DNA from: Durusdinium trenchii
Taxonomy: Eukaryota > Sar > Dinophyceae > Suessiales > Symbiodiniaceae
Length of the DNA: 64,000 nt
Assembly (NCBI GenBank): GCA_963970005.1
Contig: CAXAMN010015335.1
Coordinates: 1,133,568-1,197,567, forward strand
Reading direction: 5' to 3'
Shown: positions 1-9,566 of the stretch, piece after piece
Layout: every line of letters starts with the position of its first letter
Position numbering within the stretch: position 1 is the first letter of the stretch
Made by a program: the position numbers and the translations under genes
The notes under the pieces: generated by a model
What the model saw: only the letters and a program-made list of their open reading frames with translations
Database searches by the model: none
Told to the model about the DNA's origin: nothing

Positions 1-1182
1 AGATTCGGACTTGGAATGCAACTTACCAGAATACTTGGGGTCAAAGGTGTTAGCACACCATGGACACGTAACGGCCTCTTTCCCTGGAGCGGGTGCTCGT
101 GCGGGATGAGATTTGGTTTCTTCTGGGACGCTTGGTGTCGTGACCTTCTTCAATTTTGTATCATGACCGACAATGTCTAAATACTTCTCGACGGACAGTT
201 TCAACAATCCTTCCATGTTGTATGAGACGGTGTTGACTACTGTTCCATCGTGGAGTTTGGACTCTCCTCGTGTGAGCATGCAGCCGAGATAAAGTCCAAG
301 ATCAGTCTCGGGCTCAATCCTGAGTTTCGTTCGTAGCATAGACCATCCTTTGGTCATGTTCTCGGTTGGTCCGGCAAGTTTCAGGTCGTCCACATATATA
401 ACGAGAAGAAGTTTCAGGCCTTCATGAAAATACATTGATGGCCATTCATCACCAATTGGCTTGAAGCCAAGTTGGCGCACCTGCGTATCGCAGTGCTTCT
501 CCCACATTGTACCTGCGTCCGGATGTCCATACAAGGCTTTGAGGAGGCGTACCACTGGTCGATGATACTTTGATACATCAACATCATCTGGCCACGCATC
601 TGACGGTAACTCGACCCAACAGGGCGGTCCCGTAAGAGAAGCCTGAATGTATGCCTGAATCGCATCAGCGAGCTTGACCGAATGTCCGGGAACACATCCA
701 TAGAAATCTGCCCATCTAGAAGATTCAAAGGACGCTGGTGAATTGCCCAAGTCCTGAAAGAAAGCTGCTTCCCAATTCTGATTCTTCACTTTGTTTCCTA
801 GCAATACCCCTCTTCCCTTAAATTTTCGTCTCTCATCACTCATTGGCAACTGGTAGTTCTTTTCCACAATGATGCCATGGACCCTTGCAAAGTGCACGAC
901 CTGCTTCAGAGTGAGCGCTTCTTGTTTTACGTCGTGATACTCCCGAATCACAGAGAAGTCGAACACTCCTTGCTCATGAAGTCCCAACCATTCTTTTCTC
1001 ATTGAGGCTTTGGCCTTGGGATTCTTCAGCATTTCTGCTCGACTAACAGGTCTGGAGACTGCTGCATTGAACAGGTTCCGATAAGCACTCATCGGGTTCG
1101 TTGTGTCGGCATGTGTATCTTTCTCGATGTTTGGAGATCGAGTTGATGCAGGGCATTGACGGAAATGACAAGTGATGATCTT
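1..1182 (-). pseudogene. Copia-type reverse transcriptase (RVT_2), partial, in a shifted frame
   Basis: Reading codons whose first base is divisible by 3, the minus strand is open from 1182 to the window edge (394 codons, no stop). An in-frame TGA at 1183-1185 lies just upstream. Visible RT motifs are QAYIQASLTG with the first catalytic Asp shortly before, WVELP, LLKALYGHPDAGTMWEKH and the catalytic YVDDLKLAG (codons for the two Asp at 385-390). Relative to the upstream polyprotein this needs a +1 shift (or net 2-nt loss) somewhere between 1046 and 1182, where both frames are open. This may be a disabling indel, a sequencing error or programmed frameshifting; copia elements that frameshift usually do so between gag and pol, so an indel is more likely. 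The 3' end lies outside the window. Confidence 0.85.
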
Positions 1183-4100
1183 TCAAGTTCTTTGTGAAAT
1201 CTTCGGTTGTGCATCTATTGGATTCCGTTGGCATTGCATATGCTACTGCCATATCATTGAAGATTTCTCCACTGTTGACATCAATGATATTGAGTGGATC
1301 CCAAGTAGCACGTGGGCCGAACCCATTCTCCACACTCGTCCATTCCTCCCATTCGACTAAGTAATCGTCGTCGCTTGGGAGTTCTGTGGAAAGTGTAGAT
1401 GCCGAAGATGGACTATAGCCCCCCATGTCATCGTCATCGGTGATCAGCGTCCGATCTTTCTTCATATCGATGAAGATGTTGGGCGATACGTCCTTAGGAT
1501 CATCATCCTTGTCCTCCTTCTTTTTCTTCTTCCTTTTGTCCTTGCTGGATCCCGCACCTTTACTCTCTCTCTCTTTCATCTTTTCTTTCTCGAGAGCTTC
1601 TTTCTTCTCAGCGATAGCTCTATCAGATAGAGACAACGCTTTCCATTCTTCTGGAGTATATTTTGATCTTGGTCTCGGTGATGACCTGAAGAACCTTCTT
1701 CCGTCTGATCCAACCTTATATGGATTCCCTTTCCTGTCCAGTTTCACGGTTTCACCATCATCATTCAAGTAGATGATACCATCACTTGCTTTTCCCATGG
1801 ACATGTGATCCATTGAAGGATCTCCAACTGGCGGGTGATCTTCCCTGCCGGTCGAAGGTGGTACCTTCGCCTTGGCAGGTTTGGACAATATTTTGGAGTG
1901 ACCGCCATCAGGTTTTGGATCATCATCATCATCACCGGGATCATCTCGTTCTTCATCATCTGCTTCATGATCTCCAATGGCGTCTTCGTCGTCCTCATCC
2001 CTAATCTCCCTTTCCGCAAGCTCCTCAAAATCCATACCGGGCTCAGTTGGTTCGTAATCTCCATAGTCAATCATTTGACTAGGATCTCCGACCTCTGGCT
2101 CTCCATCTCTCCTGTCACGGATCTTCATGCCTTCCAACGTGTTGTTGATCTTCTCGTATCCTTCCTTCAACGGGAATTCGATGGGAGCGAGGAATACCAG
2201 GGTCTCTGTGAGCTGTGGTGTGAGTAGCTTTCTGATAGGGCGATTGGCATCAAATGCAAGGCTTTGATGTGCAAAAGTTTCAAGACTCCACACTCTGTAT
2301 TGTCTCGACCAGTTCATCCCGGGCTTGATCTCATATCCGGCGAAAATACCTGGGATTCCCTTGGGATCAAACTTGTGCTTCTGCTCAATCCTTCCTTGAC
2401 TGCTCGGCATGAAGAAGACCTTTGTACCAAAGGGAATCTTCTCTCCATGGAACTCTTTTCCATGTAGCTTGTACCAAGGGCTCACTCCATCCTCTCCTTC
2501 CTCAATGTTCAGAAGATGGCTGACGCATTCTACTGCATAGCTCCAGAAACATGGTGGTAACCCCGCTTCCAAGAGACAAGTTGCGGTTGTCATCATAATG
2601 AACTGATTGTTCCTCTCCGCCAGAGAATTGTTCTGAGGATGATTCGGTAGAGAGTGATCGAATGGGATCTTCAGCTGCTTCATAGCCGTCTCAAACTCTG
2701 GGGCTTTGTCGGCATAAGCAATCTTGATCTTCTTCAATCCTTTGAAGTGGTTTATTGCATTGACCACGTCCTTGGTAAACCTCTCTTTCGACGGATAGGC
2801 CCATATGACGCCTGTGTACCTGTCACGAATGACGAAGATCTCTCGATCAGTACTGGTCCCTTGATCAAGGATGTTCCTCGTATCGACAAAATCAAAGGTA
2901 ACCAGATCTCCAAAAGCTTTGAGCTTTCTCTTGAACGCTCCTCGATGCGTCTTGAAGTGTTTCATCTTTGCTCTGATGCATGACTCACAGTAGGGATTCT
3001 TGTAACGATGTGTGAGTAGATGCTCGATTTTCCTGGCATCTGCTTTCAGAGTTCCTCTTCTCACCATTCTACTTGCACCGTCAACAACATCCACCTCGAT
3101 GTCATCTGCATCATCATCGTCAACTTCTGGTTCACTGTCTCCGGCGACATCTGATCCTACCTCATCTTCTTCTCCAGGAGATGCCTTGAACTTCTTATTC
3201 CTCTTTCGTCTTTTGACTTTTGGAGGCTCAATCACAGGGAGGTCGTCATCATCACACATGACGCCTTGAGGATCCACATCACAGTTGATGAAAGCCGATT
3301 GGTAATCAGCTTCACCTTCTCCTAGGGTGAACCTTGCGATCATCTCCGCCCTTACATCGTCGGTGGGGTTACAGAAGTCACTGCCCTTGACAATATATGG
3401 GATGTTTCCCTCTACTTCTAACATGATTTTCTTGTAGTTCGGGGAAACCATGTACGGGTTGCCGCAGGCTGGCCATATGAATGTGTAACCTTCCTCCATG
3501 CATTTCTTTCCAACAGACAGTACTGAAGGAGACTCATCTAAGACGAATGGGGAGTAGGTAGAGTCAAATTCGTCGAAATGAATGTCGGCGACTCCCTTTG
3601 TGGATGTCACTCCATTTGCGGTATAGAATGACATTGATTGGTCGCTTTCTCTGACTTCCAGACCTAATTTCTTGGCTCTGCCTTTCGATATCAAATCATA
3701 CCCACATCCTGTGTCCATGATGAACTTTGTTCTTGACCCTTTGGCTGGAATAGACAATGTCTTTGTGTCTGCATGATCTTTCTTTCCCTCGCATACATGA
3801 GGAATGACTTTATGATGGAAAACTAGGCTGTCATCTTCGTCAAAAGACATAGTGACCGCTAGGTCACCCTTTGGTCCAACTGGTATTCGGACCCTCTTGA
3901 TCTCAGTGTAGGGGACCATCAATATGCCTCTTGCCTCTGCGACCTTTTCTTCAAATCTGATTTGTTCTTTCCTCGTGTAGCAGGTGAGCTCTTTCTCATC
4001 GTATCGTTTGATGTCCGGACGTAGAGGTTTCTTTTCTACTACCTTCCATTTGTCCCTGACTGAGTAGATCGCTTCGTTCAACATGATCTCACAAGTCTCT

Positions 4101-7100
4101 TCATCAAAGGATACTTTTGCACCTCCTTCTCTTGCCTTGGCGGATGCAGCAATCCCTTCATCTTCGGATTCGTCCATGAAGAGTTCACCGTCAATGGCTG
4201 GGGCTCCAGGCTTCGCCTTAGGCTTCGGTTTGGGTTTTGCCTTGGGCTTTGGCCTATCGTCTCCTGAGTCAGCTGGTGCAGATATCCCTTTCTTAGGAGA
4301 GGCTTTTGGGTCATGGTAGAACTTGCAATCCTTCCCTTTGTCACAAGTTCCTCGAATCCACATCCAACATACTGGCTTGTCATTCTTTCCGACAGAAGAT
4401 CCTCTGGATGGTGATCTGGGTTTCTTGTGACTGAATGGGCAATCTTTCCCCATAGTGCAGTTACCTTTCACGAAGTATTTGCATGGTATCTTCTTCTTGT
4501 CTGTACTCGGACTTCGGCTGCGATCCTTTCCATCACCTTTACCTTTCCCCTTTCCCTTTTTGTTCTTGTCTTCAGGATGCTTCTTGGGACTGGGTTTCGG
4601 CTTCACTGCAGCAGCGTCTTCTGAGACAACCTGTTCTTGTTGCCCTTTTGGTTTCTTCTTCGGATCAGCTGGTGCAGCTTTCAGTTTTGGAGCAGGTCCG
4701 CCTGGTTTGAGATTCTGAAAGATATTGGCCACATTCTTCACTGCCTTCTCCTTTTCCAGGATCATCCTGTCTTCAGTTTGCCGTTCGATGTGCCTTCTGA
4801 TCATATCACGTAGATGTTTGTATGTCTTCTTGGCATCATCGTCGTTCATGCTGTTGTAGGCGCTGATGTCGTATGCCATGAGGTTTGAGTTCCTGATCTT
4901 TCTCCATAGGAGATCCCGAAGAGTTTCGTCGCTCGGGACGTCAACGGGCTTCATTCCTGCCAGAATCTCATCCCAAGTGTGGAAGAACAACGATAAGTTC
5001 TTGTCTCCTTGATATTCTAGTTGGTAGAGGTGCATTGAAGTATATAAGACTTCCACATTTGATGTTGTCTTGAAATTCATAAGGATCAGGGCTAGGACCT
5101 CTCTTCCCTTTATGAGGCTTGATGTTCTCCCTTTTGCATTGATCCTCGTCCTCAACTTCATAGCTACACCTGAACCATCATCTTTCGCATCCATGACGAC
5201 CTTGGTAAGAGCTAGGCCGAGTTTGGCATCGATTGAATGGAATCTTTGGTCTCCTGAGTCGACAAACTTGTCCGGATCAGGATCGTCCATGGCTTCTTTG
5301 ATCCAGTCGATCCAGGGCTCTTGATCTGAATCATTGGCCGCAATGATGATCGATTGAATGAGATTTGCCTTCCATAGTCCAAGATCATTGATCCTGGGCC
5401 ATGACGGAACGTTTATCTTTGATTCTTCCTTCCTCGATACTTTCATGATTGTAGAGGTTGCCGGTGCAAGATGAGATGAAGAGGATGCTTCTGCTTCTGA
5501 AATCTTGTCCCTCAATGATTTGTTCGCCTCGGATAGCTCAATTGATTTCTCCCTTTCCTCGGCGTACTCATTGTGGGTTTCGGCATACCATTCATACATC
5601 TCATCTCGGCTCTCTGTCATTTTATTGTACCCGTCCTTGTAGTGCTTCGCCTCCTCTTTTGCGTTCCGAATCTCATCTTCCTCGGACGCGTGGGTTGGTA
5701 ACCCGCGGTCTCTGGAACTAGGACGCTTGCTGTACCGAGAGACTATGGGTGCCATTCGTGTTTCTGCTTTTAATTTCGCATTTTCCATAATGACATTCTT
5801 TGTCTCCTTCTGGCTTTCCAATAGTGCATTCTCCAGTTCTCTGATCTTCTGTTGAATTTCAGCACCATCATCGCCGAACATAGGAGCTCTCATCATATTC
5901 TCTCTTTTCAGCTGTGCGTTGGCTTCGGATAGAGCGAGGTTGGCGTCTTTCAACTGTTGTCGTTCACGGATGGAACCTTCTAGGACTTCGTTGTTGAATA
6001 TTTCTCCTTTTGCGATAACCTCCTTTGCGACGTTTGCTTCGTATTCATGGTGGCTCGCCTTCATTTCTGCCATTTCTTTAGCAGAGACTTCAGTCTGGCA
6101 TACAAATATCTCCATCCTCATGCCCACTTCCATCTCTTCTATCTCCGCTCTCGCGTTGAGTTCAGCTCCACGTGCCATAGCTAGTTGACCTCGTAGATGA
6201 TCAATAACCATAGCTTCCTGATTGCTCTGATCTTGAGATGAGTGAACACTGTGTTGAAGACGTCTTTCCCTGACCTCACTGTTCCATTGTTCTTCTCTCT
6301 GGTGTTGGATCACCCTGTGCATGTTGACATTCTCATCCTGTAGCGCAATCATTCTAGCTTGTATCTGGTCAGCTATTCCGACGAAGGCTGTGTTCTCATC
6401 CTGAATGGCTTTTGATCTTCTATTGATCGCCAATGAAGATTCATTCTGTTCTTGGATGTGTCCAATTGCTGCTTGAAGCTCTTGGGACATTCTGTCCTTC
6501 GTTGCTTTCACAGATTCAAGCTCTGAATGTTCTTGATGAGTTTCTTGTGCAAGCTCTTGATATCTCATGTAGATATGTTCAGCTGTCGATTCCGCCAAGC
6601 GTAGCTTGTGTTCGAGCTCTTCAATTCTTATTGTCGCTCCTTCATCTTCCTGTGTCATCTTTTGTAGATGTTCCTGCATCTTCCTGTTGTAGTCAGACAT
6701 TTGCCTGAACTCCACTTCAGCCTCGTGGTGTAGTCGTGAGTATCCGGCTTGGATGCATTCATATTCTTCATGAAGAAAATTGTATGCGTTTCTCGCCGAT
6801 CTCAATTCTTCACCCAGCTGAATCTCTCTTCTTTGTTCTTTTGTTCCTCTATCATCGTCACGTCTCTTCTCTATACTCCTTCTTGGGGATCTCGCGGTAG
6901 ACGTTATAGGCGATGTAGATCTTGTTGTAGCTCTCATCGATCTTCTTGGTCCTACGGGTGCAAGATCGGTCAGATTCCGAGCCGGTGGCACGGATCTTTC
7001 CGAGATTTGTGATCCAGTAGGCATAGTGATAACGTCAGCATTTGCTGATGAGTCAGTACCCATTATAGAGTCTGGTGACGAAATGGTGTTGGGACCACCA

Positions 7101-7150
7101 GGAGCAGCGAATGAATAGGGTTCGCTTCCATTTCCTCCTGAGCTTGACAT
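1043..7150 (-). CDS. Copia-like Gag-protease-integrase polyprotein, 2035 aa
   Basis: A single uninterrupted ORF starting at an ATG at 7150. Residues about 100-560 are charged heptad-like coiled coil. About 584-795 resembles a UBN2/copia Gag core. Two zinc fingers of spacing C-x7-C-x5-C-x3-H lie at 890-908 and 928-946, followed by Lys/Pro-rich linkers. The protease motif is DTG at 1146-1148. The integrase zinc-binding part is H1377, H1381, C1388, C1391, and the catalytic core is D1420, D1481, E1512. Spacing between the second D and the E is 30 residues, shorter than the usual 35. An SH3-like integrase tail with FGTKVFF and FAGYE follows near 1573. The rest is acidic and low complexity. Copia Gag normally has CCHC knuckles, so CCCH fingers are unusual. 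The ORF stops before RT, which continues in another frame. Confidence 0.9.
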   Translation of the reverse strand: MSSSGGNGSEPYSFAAPGGPNTISSPDSIMGTDSSANADVITMPTGSQISERSVPPARNLTDLAPVGPRRSMRATTRSTSPITSTARSPRRSIEKRRDDDRGTKEQRREIQLGEELRSARNAYNFLHEEYECIQAGYSRLHHEAEVEFRQMSDYNRKMQEHLQKMTQEDEGATIRIEELEHKLRLAESTAEHIYMRYQELAQETHQEHSELESVKATKDRMSQELQAAIGHIQEQNESSLAINRRSKAIQDENTAFVGIADQIQARMIALQDENVNMHRVIQHQREEQWNSEVRERRLQHSVHSSQDQSNQEAMVIDHLRGQLAMARGAELNARAEIEEMEVGMRMEIFVCQTEVSAKEMAEMKASHHEYEANVAKEVIAKGEIFNNEVLEGSIRERQQLKDANLALSEANAQLKRENMMRAPMFGDDGAEIQQKIRELENALLESQKETKNVIMENAKLKAETRMAPIVSRYSKRPSSRDRGLPTHASEEDEIRNAKEEAKHYKDGYNKMTESRDEMYEWYAETHNEYAEEREKSIELSEANKSLRDKISEAEASSSSHLAPATSTIMKVSRKEESKINVPSWPRINDLGLWKANLIQSIIIAANDSDQEPWIDWIKEAMDDPDPDKFVDSGDQRFHSIDAKLGLALTKVVMDAKDDGSGVAMKLRTRINAKGRTSSLIKGREVLALILMNFKTTSNVEVLYTSMHLYQLEYQGDKNLSLFFHTWDEILAGMKPVDVPSDETLRDLLWRKIRNSNLMAYDISAYNSMNDDDAKKTYKHLRDMIRRHIERQTEDRMILEKEKAVKNVANIFQNLKPGGPAPKLKAAPADPKKKPKGQQEQVVSEDAAAVKPKPSPKKHPEDKNKKGKGKGKGDGKDRSRSPSTDKKKIPCKYFVKGNCTMGKDCPFSHKKPRSPSRGSSVGKNDKPVCWMWIRGTCDKGKDCKFYHDPKASPKKGISAPADSGDDRPKPKAKPKPKPKAKPGAPAIDGELFMDESEDEGIAASAKAREGGAKVSFDEETCEIMLNEAIYSVRDKWKVVEKKPLRPDIKRYDEKELTCYTRKEQIRFEEKVAEARGILMVPYTEIKRVRIPVGPKGDLAVTMSFDEDDSLVFHHKVIPHVCEGKKDHADTKTLSIPAKGSRTKFIMDTGCGYDLISKGRAKKLGLEVRESDQSMSFYTANGVTSTKGVADIHFDEFDSTYSPFVLDESPSVLSVGKKCMEEGYTFIWPACGNPYMVSPNYKKIMLEVEGNIPYIVKGSDFCNPTDDVRAEMIARFTLGEGEADYQSAFINCDVDPQGVMCDDDDLPVIEPPKVKRRKRNKKFKASPGEEDEVGSDVAGDSEPEVDDDDADDIEVDVVDGASRMVRRGTLKADARKIEHLLTHRYKNPYCESCIRAKMKHFKTHRGAFKRKLKAFGDLVTFDFVDTRNILDQGTSTDREIFVIRDRYTGVIWAYPSKERFTKDVVNAINHFKGLKKIKIAYADKAPEFETAMKQLKIPFDHSLPNHPQNNSLAERNNQFIMMTTATCLLEAGLPPCFWSYAVECVSHLLNIEEGEDGVSPWYKLHGKEFHGEKIPFGTKVFFMPSSQGRIEQKHKFDPKGIPGIFAGYEIKPGMNWSRQYRVWSLETFAHQSLAFDANRPIRKLLTPQLTETLVFLAPIEFPLKEGYEKINNTLEGMKIRDRRDGEPEVGDPSQMIDYGDYEPTEPGMDFEELAEREIRDEDDEDAIGDHEADDEERDDPGDDDDDPKPDGGHSKILSKPAKAKVPPSTGREDHPPVGDPSMDHMSMGKASDGIIYLNDDGETVKLDRKGNPYKVGSDGRRFFRSSPRPRSKYTPEEWKALSLSDRAIAEKKEALEKEKMKERESKGAGSSKDKRKKKKKEDKDDDPKDVSPNIFIDMKKDRTLITDDDDMGGYSPSSASTLSTELPSDDDYLVEWEEWTSVENGFGPRATWDPLNIIDVNSGEIFNDMAVAYAMPTESNRCTTEDFTKNLKDHHLSFPSMPCINSISKHRERYTCRHNEPDECLSEPVQCSSLQTC

Positions 7151-7331
7151 TGCAGGTTTCTGTAATGACTAGTCTTGTTCTTGGTCTCGTGTAGCTCGTA
7201 CGGCTATAAAGAGCGCGTACGGCTGATAACCTGCGAGTGGATCTTAATCAGCGAAGTTTGAAGCTATCACTGACGGTCCATAAGCGGCGTAGCGTCGGAA
7301 CGGAAACCGCACCTTTTCTAGTCGCTTGATC
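7151..7331 (-). other. Untranslated leader of the copia-like element
   Basis: This is the 180 nt upstream of the polyprotein ATG. On the minus strand, GGTTATCAGCC (7221-7231) resembles the initiator-Met tRNA primer-binding site used by many copia elements, with one extra base, so it is only a weak candidate. A short direct repeat GTACGGCT occurs at about 7198-7205 and 7217-7224. No LTR terminal TG..CA pair could be fixed. Confidence 0.35.
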
Positions 7332-7352
7332 CTTGAGCCAAAGTACATATGG
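7332..7352 (-). other. Possible degenerate dinoflagellate spliced-leader (DinoSL) relic
   Basis: On the minus strand this 21-mer ends in TTTGGCTCAAG, identical to the last 11 nt of the conserved DinoSL. It starts with CC, giving 16 of 21 matching positions by eye. It lies about 180 nt upstream of the retroelement ATG in the sense orientation. SL relics in dinoflagellate genomes are attributed to reintegration of trans-spliced mRNAs. An 11-nt chance match in 64 kb is uncommon but not excluded. Confidence 0.4.
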
Positions 7353-7503
7353 TACATATATATGTACAAGTTGCACTGTACGTGTCGCTGCACTTCCATT
7401 CGCATTCAAAGATTATAACCACCCAAGGTCAGGTAGGCCAGCTGAACAAAAAACAACCACCATGATACCCAGGAAGGTCGGTGTGTGGAATCGGTCACAT
7501 CTC

Positions 7504-7580
7504 CGGTCCCAGCGGCACACGTTGTTCCCCAGAAGCAAGTGCTTCACCAGGCCCGCCTCGGCGTCGGTGCGGCGGGCGTT
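7504..7580 (-). CDS. Candidate exon, family unknown
   Basis: A GC-rich segment that reads on the minus strand as a soluble, protein-like peptide containing AGLVKHLLLGNNVCRWDR. It is preceded by a tandem copy of GAACGCCCGCC and followed by a possible GA donor. It lies just upstream of the copia element in the same orientation, so the element may sit in an intron or 3' flank of this gene. Two other frames are also partly open. I do not recognise the family. Confidence 0.35.
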
Positions 7581-9458
7581 CGGCGGGCGTTCTCACCGGG
7601 GAGCAAGAGGGACGAGTGAGAGCACCGGAGCCCTCGGTTCCCTCCGCGAGGTTCTGACACGTGATCTCATCGAATCCTGGATCCACTGCTGCTTCGAATT
7701 CGAAGAGAGGGCGATGGAAAGAGATACTTTTCTGTAGCTGGAGGGTCCATTCTACGCGATCAGCAAGGCACTTGGATCAGCAAGGATGGCTTCGTGATAC
7801 GAGTACTATGATGTCCTATTCATGCACGGTCTTTGCTCCCAAACCCTCCAACTGCTTGGTGAACCCCACACCTTCGTGAACGAAAGAAGCGAAGGAGCCC
7901 CGAACCGAAAGCCAGAGGTGACGCATAGTGAAACATCATCACAAAGCACAAGTATGGCAATTCATGTGCATAAGCTGGAAAAAACCTGCAAAAACACACA
8001 TCTCATTGTGTCTGACTAACAGCAGCTGATTCATGGACATGAGCTGACTCCAACTCCTATGAATATAGCTGCCCTCCGGCTGAAGAACACCGTGTTCAGG
8101 ATATGGATCCAGCAATACGCCAACGCGATAGTCCCCCCCAAAACTCCCATGTCATGGCTCTCATGTGATCAGCCAATCATTGAACTCAAGGTCTGCTAGG
8201 TCAAACGCCTTTCCTCAAAAGGCCGCTTTCTTCCAAGAGTCGTTCTGATTGGCCGAAATCGATTGAAGCAAATCATCCACACCTTGAGGACCGATGACTT
8301 GTTTGCACAAGTCCAGTCGCTTATCTCCTCAGCTGACCCGTCAGGCCAAATGGCACAGTCATGTCAAGGGCTGCATGGATTTGCTCTGAGTCCCGAAAAA
8401 GTGAAAAAAAAAGAAACGCAAGTCATCTGACATCATTTAAAAACACAAAAAGCACGTGCAGTCTGGTTCTTGTTGGTAGCCTGATTCCCTTGGTTCGGTT
8501 GCGAACCAAGGACCATCTCACATGAATAGATGTTTTCTCCGGGCTTCGGGTGATGGTTCCCTTGGTGAAGACTAAGTCGTCATTGATGTTGGGCTCAAAG
8601 GCATTTCCGCTCCTCAGCCGTCACACTCAGTCGGCTTGGCGGTGGCGCTCGCGGGAACCGCTTTCGGGTGCTCGGTCGTTGTGCCTTAACCTCTTGTGGG
8701 GTGTCGGTACTGGTGAATCATGCATGCCCTTTCTTAGCCTGCCAAACGTTTCTTGATTCCATTGGTGGCTGTGTTCGCTGCACAATGGTAGATATAACAT
8801 TGCAACCATAATATTTGGAGAATAGGCAGCTAAAGGGCAAACATCACAAGGAAGTGGAACCATCAAGCCAACACCCCAGACTCGCAGGTCTGTTTTTTTT
8901 ACAATTGCACCATGAAGTCACCACCATTCACCAGTGCACTCCAAAAAACATGGACCATGGAAGTGGTACCATTCCAACAACCCCCCCTCAGAGTCACCAG
9001 AACATGTACTGTTGGTACTGTTTCCATAGATGCGCCACTATTGGAACATTTGGATGTGCGGCTTTTACGCCTCAATGATTGGCCGCCGAAGCCCCGAGCC
9101 ACTGAGCCCAGTCCCTTGAGCACCGAACTTTAAGAATGCGTAGAGTGGATTCAGCTGCTCCTTCGTTGAGATTTCGACCTCGTGTGTGAACCATCATCTG
9201 AAAATGCGGTGAAGAATGATGCAAAACACGGGGATCTTGAATGGCAACAGGGCGCAAAAAGTTCCCCCACGTGAATGATCACTTTTCACAGTCCACAGCC
9301 CCTCTTGAAGCTTACTAGCGACCACAGGTCATCAGAGGTCTATTTCGTTCTTTTCCATTGTCAGGTTGGGAAAAGATCGCAAGTATTACCAACCAGGCAA
9401 TGGGTGTCCAATAGACTACCCAGCCCACTGCTATATAAGACCCAGTGTTATCAAAGCT

Positions 9459-9566
9459 TTACCGTGGTTTCAGAGTAGATGCCACAAGCCTCAAAAGGTG
9501 GTTTATTTGGACCCTATACCCAAGAGATCCCGGGAGTTGTGCCATCTAGTCTGGAAACCACTGTAA
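9459..9566. mobile_element. MITE-like element, family B (108 bp, inverted termini)
   Basis: The left end TTACCGTGGTTTCAGAGTAG continues to ATGCCACAA, and the right end TTGTGCCATCTAGTCTGG continues to AAACCACTGTAA. Together they form about 29 bp of imperfect terminal inverted repeat bounded by TTA/TAA. Related copies occur at 14126, 26938, 40475, 49757 and 56817. No coding capacity. Confidence 0.75.

Larger units (their letters stand above)
1..7352 (-). mobile_element. Ty1/copia-like LTR retrotransposon, truncated by the window edge
   Basis: The minus strand carries, in order, a coiled-coil Gag, two CCCH zinc fingers, an aspartic protease (DTG), an HHCC plus D-D-E integrase and a copia-type reverse transcriptase with YVDD. 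Integrase before RT is the copia order, which separates it from gypsy elements. RNase H and the 3' LTR would lie left of position 1. No 5' LTR could be recognised, because no second LTR copy is available for comparison; 7352 is only the outer end of the leader described separately. RT lies in a different frame from the main ORF, so this copy is either decayed or uses frameshifting. Confidence 0.9.

Noticed and set aside
1172-7012. Many plus-strand ORFs of 60-130 aa inside the retroelement
   Set aside because: Antisense shadows of the 2035-aa polyprotein; repetitive composition and no motifs.
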